A stretch of DNA of 64,000 nucleotides from Gigaspora rosea (GCA_003550325.1 QKWP01000759.1:11172-75171); one strand, 5' to 3'. Numbered from the stretch's first letter, positions 12,252-24,871 are shown. The notes: generated by a model not told the origin, from the letters alone. A program made the numbers and translations.

Positions 12252-13410
12252 GCGAGTTTGGTGGACAGTAGCGCATCTGTAAAAGAGATTGAATTCGCGC
12301 CCAATATTTGGGAAGGAAATTAGTATGTTATCATTTAAATCTTAACATTTGGTTAATTTTGTTATAATATTTTAATATTATTAATTAATATGCAACTTTT
12401 GCTGCTAATAGTGTGCTTAGAATATATGATGCTCTTGAAGTGAATAATTTATCAGATTGGTCTATAATAAGTAGGTATTACTAATCCTGGAACCATTAAT
12501 AAAGATGGAAACTATTGCCTTTCTTGGTGTCCCTGGAAACCACAAGTATTACCAATGAATGTTGCTGGTTGTAGAAAAGAGAATTGTGCCAAAGTTTGTA
12601 AGTTTCAAAAAGTTATAAGTTATCGGACAGGAAGTGAAACTTAAATAATATGTTATTCTGATTTTTAGATTTTCAGACAAAATTCACATAACAAATGGAT
12701 ACCATTTGAAGTCCTTCATGGACATAATGATGCTATTCATGATGTTAGCTAGGCGCCTAATATGGGAAGATAAACTTATATTTCTCATCATCAAATCTTT
12801 AAATTTCAATATTTGTATTTTTAATAGTCTTTCTTATTCATCAAGGTTATCACCTCATCGCAACTGCATCAAAAGATCATAAAGTTGGCATTTTTAAATT
12901 ATCAAACAAACCGGATGGTTATTCCGTAGAAAATATCTTTAAATTTCAATATTTGTATTTTTAATAGTCTTTCTTATTCATCAAGGTTATCACCTCATCG
13001 CAACTGCATCAAAGATCATAAAGTTGTAATTTTTAAATTATCAAACAACCAGATGGTTATTCTATAGAAAATATCGCTATGCTTCCTGTTCACGGTGCTG
13101 AGGTATGAACATTTTATGAATTGCGAAAATTCGGTATTATTATATTGTCCTAAAAAAAACAAAAAAAAATTTTTTTTTAAGGTTTGGGAAAGTCGAATGG
13201 AATATAACCGGTAACATTTTGTCTTCATCCAGAGATGATGGAAAGGTTAGATTGTGGGAATGTAAGTTTCTTTATATGCATTTGTTTGAAGCAATTATTA
13301 TAATTTTTGTACAAATGGTTACATATTTTTACAATTTTTTTGTAATTCATTTTTAAGCCTCTCATAATGGTGAATGGAAGTGTATAAGTGTTATTAGTTA
13401 CGAGTGACAA
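12252..13410 (+). pseudogene. SEH1: Nucleoporin Seh1-like WD40 pseudogene (3' half)
   Basis: Seh1 is a WD40 beta-propeller of the Y complex of the nuclear pore and of the SEACAT/GATOR2 complex. In order the sequence encodes SASVKEIEFAPN, SVLRIYDALEVNNLSDWS, NKDGNYCLSWCPWKPQVLPM, NKWIPFEVLHGHNDAIHDVS-APNMGR, HLIATASKDHKVGIFKLSN and KVEWNITGNILSSSRDDGKV, ending ISYE and a TGA. These are Seh1's third to last blades. Introns remain (for example GTATGT at 12,323 and a TTTTTAG acceptor near 12,668), so this is an unprocessed copy. Lesions: a base lost near 12,305; a frame change after DWS near 12,470; TGG to TAG within VSWAPN; a 140-bp duplication of one exon, whose second copy has lost a base; an extra G in front of KVEWN. 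The 5' half is absent. Confidence 0.85.
12795..13075 (+). repeat. 140-bp tandem duplication of an exon inside the Seh1 pseudogene
   Basis: The intron end ATCTTTAAATTTCAATATTT and the following HLIATASKD exon start at 12,795 and recur at 12,935. The second copy has lost one A in CATCAAAAGATC and reads out of frame. Confidence 0.85.
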
Positions 13411-13449
13411 AACGACAATATGGAGATATAGGAATAGTTGCATCAATTT

Positions 13450-14100
13450 TCTATATAAAGTGTTACCATAATTAGCCATCGTTAGGCTAATTAATACCAT
13501 GAATTAAACCGTGGTTGGTGGTAAAAAGTTTTAACCATAATCACCAAAGTTTGCAGTAAAATTTTGTATTTTATCCCGTTGCATGTATCAAAAATTATTT
13601 ATACATGTCAAATTTTTGGTATCTTTATGTAATCAATACGTTTATTAAGTTATACAGAGAAAGTTAATAGAAATGGGATAAATTTATGAATTTTAAATGA
13701 AAATTTCTTGAAGTTTAAACTAAATTATCTTACAACTATTGAATAACAATTTTGATTTCTTGGTTTTTATATGTAAAATAAAACTTTATAGCGCTTTTCA
13801 AATTATTGTTACTATCAAATTTCATTCATCACATCTTTTTCAATTCAAATAAAAACTTTATTATAAACAATTTATTTTCACAAATATATATACTTCTTAC
13901 ATTTAAAACCATTTGCATTATTTACATTTTAAAATCATTTGCATTATTTACATTTAATAATAACTAAAACTATTAAAATAACTTTTTTTATTTAAATAGT
14001 CTTTATTTTTACAGAATACTTAGTTTAAGCAAAAAAGCCCCAAAAAAACAAAAAAAAGTCTACTAGTCCTAGTCATCACATAGAAGTGTATCCTATGACT
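13450..14100. other. No gene recognised
   Basis: AT-rich DNA downstream of the Seh1 pseudogene. No ORF, repeat array or RNA gene could be supported. Confidence 0.5.
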
Positions 14101-14113
14101 AGGTAAATGTCTC

Positions 14114-14440
14114 GACAAAGAGCTTGCAAAAACTCCAATGAGCTGAGAATTTTATCAACCTCAGTTTTTCCAAGCAAAAACTGATTAGATAACCTGCTGC
14201 TTGTCAGTTTATTGCTTTAAAGTTCATGTTGGCAAATACATGATCTGCTCAAAAGGAACACAAAAAAAAATTGGTTTGACAAAGAACTCGCAAAAACTCA
14301 AGTGAGCTGGGAATTTTTCAAACCTCAGTTTTTCAAGCAAAAACTAATTAGATAACCCCTGCCACTTGTCAGTTTATTGCTTTGAGGCTCATGTTGTTAA
14401 AACGTGACCTGCTCAAAAGGAACATTAAAAAAAAAATAAA
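14114..14440. repeat. Two tandem copies of a ~164-bp unit
   Basis: GACAAAGAGCTTGCAAAAAC at 14,114 recurs as GACAAAGAACTCGCAAAAAC at 14,278. Both copies continue through CCTCAGTTTTT, CTTGTCAGTTTATTGCTTT and CTGCTCAAAAGGAACA before an A-run. Confidence 0.8.
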
Positions 14441-14518
14441 CAAACAAAATAAATTATAGCTAATAATAAAAATACTGTAACATTTTTAAAGATATTTTGA
14501 CACTTCCCAAAAGGGAGT

Positions 14519-14590
14519 TCAACTTTATGAGAGTGTTTCAAACTCTATAAGGGTGTTTCAAACTTTATAAAGGTGTTTCAAACTCTATTA
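14519..14590. repeat. Short tandem repeat, ~21 bp x 3-4
   Basis: GTGTTTCAAACTCTATAAGG-type units repeat between a GGGAGTTCAACTTTATGAGA start and AACTCTATTAGG. Confidence 0.7.
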
Positions 14591-14599
14591 GGAATGCAA

Positions 14600-16170
14600 A
14601 ATATCTCTAAAAGTATTATACATTTTTACTAAAGACTTTAAGAACAGAGTAATTAAAATTGCAAATAATAATGTTTATCAGAGGGAAGTATAATGGCAAA
14701 AAAAAAGAGAATTGGTATCAAAAAAAAACAAATATAAAAGAAAATAAAAAAATAAGAGTAAAACATAATACTATAAGTGCAGAAGTGAAAGGTTGAAAAG
14801 TGGTTCTTATATTTCTTTTTTTATTTGTCAATGCATAAAGTTTTTCTATTTTCTTGTTCTTCATCAGGCTGATCCAGGATCAACAAATCTTTTATGATTT
14901 AATTGGCAGTTGATCATATAAATTGCCTTTGCTTTAGAATCTTATCCAGTATTGCCATAAAATTTTGCCTCCACATGATTAGTACCAAAATTCTTTCAAG
15001 TTCATTTATGTTATATTAGAGTAAGGGTGAGTACTTAATTAGAGTTTGGGTTTAGGTTATTATATAGTAAAATTACTTAAGAGAAACTTTTGTTAGTTCA
15101 AAAAAGTAGTTACTTATGCAAATATTTGCAAAATAAGCCTTTTTTGACAAAAGTGAGGCTTTGAGATGTTTGTTTTAAAATTTTTTTATTGTATACATCT
15201 GTATACATTATACCAAATTGTGATCATTTATTGGACAATAATCATATGAAGTAAAATTTTTATACTAATACTAGAGTAAATCTGCTTTAGATAGCCTCCT
15301 TATTTGGAAGATCTACATAGATTGACCAATCAAATCGAGATTAACCAATCAAATAGTAAAATTTTTATGAAATAAAACTAAGTAAAGCAAGAAATATAAG
15401 AAATAAGTGTCTAAACTTGTCTTGGAGTACTAATAAAAAATATCAGAAAAACAATTTTATCTATAAGTTTTTGTTCAGACTAGTGTTTAAAATTGGGTTG
15501 CAAAAGTTAAGACTGCAACAAATTTTAAATTTTTGCAAATAAAACTTAATATGCAAGTACTGAATCCACAAATAAATTTTTTAAATTTCTACAAATTTTT
15601 TGCATATAATTTTTAATTATGCATATCTGCAAATAAAATATTTAATTCGCTTACAGGTTTTATATCAGATTATTATATGCACTTTAGTAGATAATTGTTT
15701 ATTCTTCAATAATTATACAATTTTGGATATGATTTATAAATTTTCATCAGGAAATTTTTAAATAAGGAGGAGATTTTTTTATATTGATCATAATCAATTA
15801 CAATTAATTAAAATACAAACTTGAATATTGTACTTAATTATAATTAATATATATAAATAATGCTGATATTTCTTTTATTTATATTGATATTTATACTTTA
15901 AAATTATTATACATAATATAAATAAAGTTCTTGTGATTATTAATTTAAAATGCTTTGATTTAATTAATTTCTTTATTTATATTATTAATTAAATAAAGAC
16001 AATTAACAAAAATAAGATAGTGATTGTATGTTTTTTATTGCTATTTCTTAATATTATATTGTATAAAACAAAGTATATAATAATAAGTCTAAAGTATAAA
16101 AGCAAAATTAAAGTTAAATTCAAGCATTATTTTTTTGTCAATTTTATATTTTATGAATATTAGTTTTATA
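14600..16170. other. No gene recognised
   Basis: AT-rich DNA. A ~170-bp stretch near 14,820-15,000 is slightly more GC-rich and could be a dispersed repeat, but nothing else in the window matches it. Confidence 0.5.
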
Positions 16171-16173
16171 ATA

Positions 16174-17125
16174 ATGTCTAATACACTTGATAAATATTTG
16201 CATTTAACTGAATTTTCTGAACCAGGTTTAAATAATCAAAATTTACCAAAAAATTATCTAAAAAAAAGCTCTGGTAAAACACATATATGACCATATTGGG
16301 ATACAAGGTGGATTAAAAAATATCTATAGCTTGACCATTGATTTGATAGCTAGAGCAAATCTAAATTATACTATATCTGGTTTTTTAAATATAGTCGATA
16401 TTTTACAAGTATCTTTGTTGTTGACAAAACATTTAAAAAAATTTTTTAGATAAGCATATTGGAATTAAAAGACATCAAAAAGCTATAGAAAAATATACAA
16501 ACTATCAATCTAATCTGCTAGATAAAATGAGTAGTTTTATAATACAAGCTAAAGTTAATAAATTAGATATTATTGCTAAAATGCATTGTATATATTTATG
16601 TACAAAAAAGCATCTTGCAATTGAAGTATTTCTTGATTTAATGAAATTAACCAATTTATAAATCCAAAATAAACCAAAATTGTATATAACAAATCTCTAA
16701 TTATGGTTTTAACTTCTATTTTTGGCCCTAAGAGAGTTATTTCAAATATAGTACAAATCATTATTAAGTAACTAAGTATCAAATTATGCAACAAATAATA
16801 ATTCGAAAGCTGGGCTAATTTTTTATATGCTATTGCTATAATAATTGAAAAAATATTTTGGCTGAAGTTTTAAGATCTCTATTATAGAATATATTAATTG
16901 ATAAAAGCAATACAATTATACATAATAAAAAACATGTGCTATTGTCAGTAAACATATAGTAAAAAATATACCAGTACTTCAAAATTTAGGATTGATTGAA
17001 CTAAGTGAAGCAAATGCAGAAGCTATTATAAATTATTTAAAAAAATTTTTTATTGCCAAAATGCTTAATATACAAATTTTGGTAGTGATAGTAATAGTAT
17101 TATGATTGGTATATATAAATTATTT
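16174..17125 (+). pseudogene. hAT-superfamily transposase relic (DUF4371/ZMYM-like)
   Basis: In shifting frames the plus strand reads MSNTLDKYLHLTEFSEPGLN, later GIKRHQKAIEKY, VNKLDIIAKMHCIYLCTKKH, LAIEVFLDLMKLTN, then AIVSKHIVKNIPVLQNLGLI and FGSDSNSIMIG. This order (a region that feeds into DUF4371, then the RNase-H-like core with a GSDGAS-type motif) matches transposase-derived proteins that are expanded in Rhizophagus. Several stops and frame changes are present, and the copy is cut off by the foldback element beginning at 17,127. No continuation was recognised after that element. Confidence 0.65.
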
Positions 17126-17126
17126 A

Positions 17127-18062
17127 CTAGGTAAATGCATAGCATTGTTTGTTCGGAGCTAAATATTTATATAAATATAATAATTAAAAAAGTTTGCTAT
17201 TTACTAGATAAAAGCATAGCATTCTTGTCTAAAACTCAATTTATTTTTTGTACTATAAATTTTATATATATTCTAATTTATGGAATTAATAATAACTTTT
17301 GATCTACAATCTGTATTGTATGATTTAACTATCAAAATGTTCATCTCGATGAGATAATTCTAACAAGCTCAAAATCGTTAAAATCTAATCACAGGATCCC
17401 AAGATCATTCATCACTAAGTAAATTTCTTTACTATTGAATAACATTTGATCTACTGGGCTATTTTGGATGATTTAACTACCAAAATGTTCATCTTAGTAA
17501 GACGATTCTAACAAGCCAAAATCATTAAATTCCAATCACAGGATCCAAAGATGATAATATTTATTAATCAATTAATCAAATTGATTTTTATATATAAAAT
17601 CTATTTGATTAAATGATTAATAAATCTTTGTCGATCTTTGGATTCTGTAATTGGAATTTAATGATTTTGGGCTTGTTAGAATCGTCTCACTGAGATGAAC
17701 ATTTTGGTGGTTAAATCATTCAAAACAGCCTAGTGGATCAAGAGTTATTCAATAGTAAAGAAATTTACTTAGTGATGAATGATCTTGGAATTTTGTAATT
17801 GGATTTTAACAATTTTGGGCTTGTTAGAATCATCTTATCGAGATGAACATTTTGATTATTAAATCATCCAAAACGAACTGGTGAATCAAAAGTTATTATT
17901 AATTCCATAAATTAGAACATATATAAAATTTATAGTTCAAGAAATAAAATTGAGTTTTAGACAAACAATTCTATGCTTTTATCTAGTAAATAGCAAACTT
18001 TTTTATTATTATATTTATATAAACATTTAGCTTCAGACAAACAATACTATGCATTCACCTAG
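17127..18062. mobile_element. 936-bp foldback element, TA target site (Tc1/mariner-type ends)
   Basis: The ends are CTAGGTAAATGCATAGCATT and, inverted, CTAGGTGAATGCATAGTATT, flanked on both sides by TA. The whole element is one long inverted repeat centred near 17,590. Each arm contains two direct copies of a ~170-bp module (bearing ATGATTTAACTACCAAAATG and CAATCACAGGATCC). It inserted into the hAT relic at 16,174-17,125. It encodes nothing visible. Confidence 0.8.
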
Positions 18063-18164
18063 TATAATAATGAGACCTTATATCTATTAATCCCCTCTAA
18101 TAATTTTATTATTACTAAAAATTGTACTATAATTACAGTATTTATTGTTGCATATTATAATGAA

Positions 18165-18630
18165 ATTAGATTATAATAAAATTTAGTTTCTATTTAACCT
18201 TCTAAAACCCACTTATACTTGTTTAATATAAAATCTATTCTAAAATTAATCTCTAATCTTAACCCCTAACCCTAAAAATTGCACAAAAATTTTTTTCAAT
18301 AGCTTATCAATTTATTTATACTATAAATATTTCAATTTAATCTGATTTCATTTTAATCTGTTATACTTATTACTATAACTAATAATAGAAGGTATGAAGA
18401 TTGTAACAGTTATTGTGACAGATCATAATAAAATCCAGATTAAATGAAAGGATAGTATAAAATCTCGAAAACTAAATTTTTTGAAGTGCATTTTTTAGGG
18501 TTAGGGGTTTAGGGTTAGGGTTAGTTTTAAAAAAATATAATAAACAAGTATTAATGGGTTTTAGAAGGCTAACAGATTAAGTATAGAATGTAGATTTCAT
18601 TTTAAATTATGATCTGTGACAGTTACCGTA
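18165..18630. repeat. Inverted-repeat MITE-like family member with TTAGGG-like arms
   Basis: The left arm (CCTTCTAAAACCCACTTATA ... CCCCTAACCCTAAAAA) is inverted at the right (TTTTAGGGTTAGGGGTTTAG ... ATGGGTTTTAGAAGG). Partial copies of the same family occur at 25,215-25,400 and 61,588-61,770. A TGTGACAGATCATAATAAAA stretch in the middle suggests a nested end. Confidence 0.65.
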
Positions 18631-18637
18631 TTATCAC

Positions 18638-18866
18638 CAGTGTTTAAAATTCAAATTTGATTTTATATTCTCAAAAAAACATTTTTTAAAATTTTAATGA
18701 TATCAAAAATTTTTTAATGTTCTCAGTATTAGAAAATCAAAAATTTTTTAATATTTAAAATTTTTATTAAATGTTTTCAAATAGAGAACATTTTTCAATA
18801 ATTCTTTTTCATAAAAATTGGTAAATGTTCTCTGAGAACACTGAGATAATCAAATTTTAAACACTG
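18638..18866. mobile_element. 229-bp hAT-type MITE with perfect 8-bp target duplication
   Basis: TIRs are CAGTGTTTAAAATTCAAATT and CAGTGTTTAAAATTTGATTA read inward. They are flanked by ATTATCAC at 18,630-18,637 and 18,867-18,874. CAGTG-type ends and an 8-bp duplication are typical of hAT. No ORF. Confidence 0.85.
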
Positions 18867-18950
18867 ATTATCACAATATATTTCACTTATTTTATTTTAT
18901 TAGATATAAAATTAGCATTTCATTTTATTTAAAGATGCTAAAAAAATCGT

Positions 18951-19390
18951 ACTCTAATTTGACTGGCTAAATTTGCAAATCATTATTTCTTTAAAAAAAT
19001 AACCAATTTTTGTTAAAATGCTTTGGATTAAAAATTAGTCTAAGAAATTTTAAAATAGACTTAAATTTTTTGTACCTATATTCAAAATTTAGTGCTAAAC
19101 AAGTTTACTTAGTCGAATTAGAAAGGTTGTTTTAATAAATTTAGAGAAATCATCAAAAAATGAGTTAAAAAAATAAAAAATTGTGAATATCTCTAAATTT
19201 TAATAAGAGAACCTTTCCAATTCAACTAAGTAAACTTGTTTAGTACAAAATTTTGCATATATACACAAAGAAATTTAAAAATTTCTAAATATACCTTCTA
19301 ACCTAACCCTAACCTAAATGTTTTTATAATAATTTGTTTATTTTTTTAAAAATAATAATCTACAAATTTAACCAATCAAATTAGAGTGCT
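18951..19390. mobile_element. 440-bp inverted-repeat element
   Basis: Outer ends ACTCTAATTTGACTGGCTAA and, inverted, ACTCTAATTTGATTGGTTAA. An inner inverted pair carries AAACAAGTTTACTTAGT. The target duplication could not be settled. Confidence 0.65.
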
Positions 19391-19399
19391 ATATATAAG

Positions 19400-20650
19400 C
19401 ATATTGCAGAGTGTAAAATATGCATTTATTCTAATTTAAATTAACTCTTTATTCTTGTAGCCAAATTCATAGTCTATTAATGAATATACAGAGTAAGATG
19501 AGTGATACCTATCTTATTAGTTAGTAATAATTTAATCTAGTTTTATCAAATTTAGATTATACAAAAAGTAATATTCAGATTTAATCTGAATAGCCCTTAA
19601 TAAAGAATAGGATAAGCACTATCAATATATATTAACTCTCAAAATAATTTATACTATAATAAAAACTATGATTAATTTTAACTTATCAACAAAACTATAA
19701 ATCTTTATTTTACAACTAATTCTAAATATATATTCACATTATAGAACGATCCCTCGTACCAAAATTCCAAGAAACTAATCTATGAAAAACTGCATATCTA
19801 AACATAACAAAACTTTACCAAGCTGCTATTGGGTACAAAGCCCATTCACTGGATATTCTGCATATAAAATAGAGATAAAAAAGACTTGCAAACTTTTAAG
19901 TGAGGCATCTTGGTGGGCTTTGGTACTATTGAGCAAAGAAGTAGTAGAGAAACTCTAGAGATTTGTTAAGTCCTATAGATATGAAAGTAGAAGTAGAGAC
20001 CTGGTCAAATGTGGTATTCTATATATTGTAACTCCTACAAACTCTTTTTGTTTTTGGTACTCTTTACGACATCTCTTTGGACTTTTCAAAATTTCAAAAA
20101 ATGGGCAATTTAGTTTACCTCCTCCAAAAGATCAGTAGTGTTTACTCCTTCCAAATTGGAAATGCACCTATCAAATCAGAACCAAGTTATGAGTGAAATC
20201 AGGTCCTTTGAGATAAACAATAAATAACACAAATAACACATAGGATGTTTTGAAGTAAAATTCAAAATGAAGTTTCCTTCTAGAATTTTCTTTTAGGCAT
20301 AGTTTCTTTTTTCTTTCTTTTCTTATATATGTGTATATAATACTTAGGTGAAGTGATTCCTTGTACAGTATTATATAATTTTTATCATTGAGTACAGATA
20401 TAAATAGTGCTATCATAGCCATTTACTTTGTGCTCCTTCTTTTTTCTTTTCATTTTTATTTTGTATTACTTTGGTTTTTCATTTAGGTAGTATAGTTTTT
20501 CCATTTTATTTTTTCTTTTATTTTTTATATATTTTCATTTTTCTAGTAGAATCCTGCTACTCGAAAAGTTAGGAGAAAGAGGATTATAAAGTAGGCAGTT
20601 ATGATAGGTAGCAAATTTCAATCAATAATTCGGTACTCTAAATCTAATGA
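19400..20650. other. No gene recognised
   Basis: AT-rich. The block 19,740-20,200 is less AT-rich and has mid-length open stretches on the plus strand, but none shows a recognisable domain. Confidence 0.45.
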
Positions 20651-20659
20651 GAAGAGGGG

Positions 20660-21545
20660 TTACTGATATATAGTATTTAGTTAATGTTAACTTGTATTGG
20701 TATTACCATTAATATTTATTGTAGTAGCTGTAAAAAATTTATTTAAAAAAACTTACACACTATTGCAGTAACATAAGTATATAGTTAAAGTTATGTTAGT
20801 ATTATTATTGATATCAATCATAATTTAATATAAAAAATTTATTTAAAAACTTGCTAGCTATAGTGACCCACAATATATAATTAAATTCATGATAGTTTGT
20901 ATTAGTATTATTATTTGATGTTGTGTATTTTATTGTAAAAAATTTATTTAAAAAGCTTACAGGCAATTGCAATGAAATGCAATATTTAGCTAAAGTTATT
21001 AGTTTGTAATGGCATTATTATTGATATCTATCAGTAATTTATTATAAAACATTTATATATATAGTTAAAGTTATGTTAGCTTGTGTTGGTATCATTATTG
21101 ACATGTATCATAAATTAAAAAAAATTCATTTAAAAAACTTAAACTTACTAACCACTATGGTGGTACACAGTATGTAGTTAAAGTTATATTAGTTTGTATT
21201 AAAAAACACATATGATATAGTTAAAGTCATATTAGTTTGTACTGCATTATTATTGTTGTCTATCATAACTTGATATAATTTTTTAAAAAGCTTACATGCA
21301 ATTGTGATATATAGTTAAATTTTGTTAGTTTGTATTGGCATTATCATTAATGTCTATTGTAATTTGATATAGCTAACTTGAAAAACGTACATGTTATTGT
21401 GATAACATACAGTATTAGTTAAAGTTATATTAGTTTGTATTAGCTTATTATTGATACCTATCGTAATTTACTATAAAAGATTCATTTAAAAAATTGCTTG
21501 CTATAGTAATGCACAATATCTAGTTATAGTCAATAACATTATTGA
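20660..21545. repeat. Diverged satellite, about nine units of ~100-115 bp
   Basis: The core AGTTAAAGTTAT (and variants) followed by TTAGTTTGTATTGG, then ATTATTATTGATATCTATCA, then AATTTATTTAAAAA recurs near 20,783, 20,880, 20,990, 21,062, 21,177, 21,218, 21,310, 21,413 and 21,515. Some units are shortened. Confidence 0.75.
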
Positions 21546-22054
21546 TCTTTTATATGCATTAGGATTGGCATGTGTTTAAAATGGTGCAACAAAAAGGTTA
21601 TGTAGCTGCTTGTTATAGCTCTGGTGGCCATAAACAAATAACTTCAAGTTAAAGACAGAATACCAACATTTTAGTATGAAGGCATAATATTGGTTTGTTT
21701 ATTTTACTTTTTTTTTTACTTAACAAAACAGGTAAGAATTTTTTCTTTGCTTTCTTATGCACTTTATATGTCTATATTTTACTTTAAGCTTTCACATTAA
21801 TTATATCTCTAATTCTACTTATATAGCATTTAACTCTCTTTGACTCTTACTAATTCTTAGTTTTAAATTAGCTTATTAAATGGACTTTGAGTTTCGAATT
21901 TGTTGCAATATAGTTAATTTTGGAAGCTACAAAAATTCAAATTTGATATACAATGTTGGGTTCTACGTCTACTATATAAATAAAATTATTTGTAGTAACA
22001 TAATAAATTTTAGATAAATTTGCATACAAGGGTTCAGAAAATAAAAATAATATA

Positions 22055-22206
22055 ACGGGGTAAAACCTGAGTTGTTGAAATAGTAAAACTGCTATAATCA
22101 TCACGTGAGGGTGAAATCTGCTTTTATATAATAAAAAATATCTGATTTCACTCTAACCCAATCTACAAAGTGAATTTTATTATTCACAACTCATGTTTTA
22201 CCCTGT
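22055..22206. mobile_element. ~152-bp MITE
   Basis: Left end ACGGGGTAAAACCTGAGTTG and right end, inverted, ACAGGGTAAAACATGAGTTG. The target duplication is unclear. No ORF. Confidence 0.65.
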
Positions 22207-22499
22207 TTTAAAATAATTACAAATAAGGGCCCAAAGTATATATAAAGGCTCAAATTTTAAAAAATTTTACAATTTGAAGTCAAAGTAATTTTGATGTCAT
22301 CACTGTATATATCTACTACTTTATATATTTTATATTCTATACCCTTTTTGCTTATAGCTATTTTCATAAATTCTAGATCAACTGATAAAAACTATAGTAC
22401 AAACAGTTTAAAGACATCAAATCAATTAATAATTTTTTTAAATTGCATCTTTTCAATAAAATATTTTAAATCTACAAAATAAAATATGTAATTTGATTA

Positions 22500-22684
22500 G
22501 AGTTAATACCTCTATCCAGATATATTTTTTATATTCGAATTTAACCAGTTTTATTATAGTATATATCTGGATATAAATTTAAATCCAGATTTATTTATAT
22601 CCGGATATAAAAACAATATATCATGTTATATCACATGACATAGTATATATCTGAATATATAAATCCGGATAGAGGTGTTAACTC
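22500..22684. mobile_element. 185-bp MITE with TA target duplication
   Basis: TIRs GAGTTAATACCTCTATCCAG and GAGTTAACACCTCTATCCGG, flanked by TA at 22,498-22,499 and 22,685-22,686. This fits Tc1/mariner mobilisation. Confidence 0.8.
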
Positions 22685-22689
22685 TAAAT

Positions 22690-24870
22690 TTGATAGCTTT
22701 TGACAAAGTCTATCAAACTATATATTTTATTTTAAGAATTTTTGATTATTATTGAAAGATATAATTTTAAATTTATAAGTTTTTAAAATTTTCAGCACTA
22801 TATCTCGCCATCCACACCGACATCCCTAGTAATGAAATCGACTTCACAACATCCAGCCTCGGTGTTCTATAGTATTACTTGACTTCGTAGGCTTTTAATA
22901 GTAAGTGAATTCTATATGCAGATTCTTTTCATCTTCTATTCTATTTCAGTAATAGTGCTGGCAATGTTCCATTATATATAAAAAAATTAAAAAACATATA
23001 AAAATTTTAACTAATTGATTCAATTTTATAAGTAAATGATTAACAAAATTTTTAGCACTACTATAAAAATTTGATGCAACTAAACTATTTGCATCATATT
23101 TTAGCTATATTTGATAAGTTTTTTAATTCTGTGTTATCAGAATTGGATTCTCAGCATTATAGTAATTCGATAATACAGAATTTAAAAACTTATCAAATTT
23201 GACTGATTAAATATATTAGTTGTCTAAGAATTTATGAAAATAGCTATAATGACCTTTCTTTTAGCCAAGATAAGCTTGACTAAATAAAGTATAATATTTA
23301 TTAATATCAAAGTTTATTTGGTTCTAAACTAATAAGTTTATCCCATACAAAAAAATAGTTTCACATTTTATAAAGTAGAGGTTGGACCCATGAACCCCTT
23401 ATCCAGATATCTATACAGTTAACCAGATATCTGGGTGTTATAAGTGTCTTATGAATAGTAACTATTATTCGTCATTTTTAAGCAGATAACCCACAGATAC
23501 CCCAGTTACCTGCGGGTATCCGCGAGTATATAGTATGACATATGACATCAAGGAAATATAGCGAACTTTCATTGTGATTGGCTAATTTTTGTAGATTATC
23601 TCATCTAGTATCTGATATCGCAGCCACAAATATGAATCTACAACATTCAAAAGTAATTTGGTAATCGGCAAGGTAATTCAGAAGTTAGCTGAGAGGTATG
23701 TTTAGACGGTTTAATTTAGCCAATGAGTATAAATATAATTTATAAATCTATTGAACTTTAGTAATTTATTTTTAAAAGGTTTACATCGCTAATTTATTTT
23801 ATTTATAATTTACTTAGTCTTAAAGATAGTATTCAAGTAAAATAGATTAGCTGCATGAAATAATAAAATGTAAGCTTATAGATTCAGGAGAAGGTTGACA
23901 TTAAACATAATGTTATGGGTACTTAGATGCACTCTCTGTGAACTAAGATTTAGTATACTTAGAGAAGAATAAAAAAAGGTCATTTACAGAGGTTATATAG
24001 ATTTTTTGGGCCTGAATTTAAGATTGCATTTAGAGAGGTTGTGTTTTTTTTTTAGAGAAGTCGTGCTTTTTTTAGAGGTTTTACTGTATTAATTTAGTTT
24101 GATATCAGTAGAACTGTTTATTATAGTTCAAACTATCTTCTAGAGTAAATGTTTCATACTTTCTATTTTTTTCGCGCTTTTTATATTTTTTTTCTAATTT
24201 TTATTTTATTTTATTTTTTATTTATTTTTTAATTTTTATTTAATTTTTATTTATTTTTTATTTTAATACCTTGGTTTGTTGGATATTGTTTGCACTAAAA
24301 TGATGTTCTTTGAGTTATCAAAATTTTATAAGAACATGAATAAATATCTTTAGTTAGTTTCATATAAAATAAATTTGTATATAAACAATTTCGATCAAGA
24401 AAAATCAGCTATAAAACTTCGCTATGCTCAGTTTATCTGTATGATGATTTAGATATCCAGAAGGTTATCCAGTTATCCGTAGAGTTTATTCAGATATTCG
24501 TAGCTAAAAGTTGACAGGTTATCTGGATACAGTTTTTACAAAATGGTTACAGTAAAATGGGTATTCAGATATCCGGATCCAAGCTCTATTGTGAAGGTTA
24601 CTACACATCAAAGACCTTTAAATTGCAAATGCTTATTTGTATTCATAGAGAATACTAAATTATATTTAAATATTGTCTTAAGTAATTACAATTTTTACAT
24701 GAAAGATGCTAAAATAAAACAAAAACAGCTGTCTAAACTAGTCTTGGTCCACTATATAAAAGTGTTAGAAATGCCCTAACCTTAATATCAATTGATTTTA
24801 ATTAAAATTAGAAAAATTATAATATACGTATGTACATATATATGTATGTACTTGGCTTTAAGTAACTACT
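22690..24870. other. No gene recognised; scattered GGATATCTGG-type motifs
   Basis: AT-rich. A palindrome lies at about 23,100-23,205. CCAGATATCT/GATATCCGGAT motifs cluster near 23,400-23,560 and 24,440-24,580, and related ones at 42,060-42,160, so degraded repeat ends are likely. Low-complexity T-rich sequence fills 24,170-24,270. Confidence 0.45.
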
Positions 24871-24871
24871 A

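Noticed and set aside
18240-18530. TTAGGG/CCCTAA runs as an interstitial telomere
   Set aside because: The runs are short, sit symmetrically in inverted-repeat arms and recur with the same flanks at two other places, so they belong to a dispersed element.
20660-21545. Regular repeats as a CRISPR-like array
   Set aside because: Units are diverged throughout, have no conserved repeat/unique spacer alternation and lie in a eukaryotic genome.
23390-24590. A single ~1.2-kb TIR element between the GATATCTGG clusters
   Set aside because: The outer sequences do not pair over more than about ten bases and no target duplication is visible.
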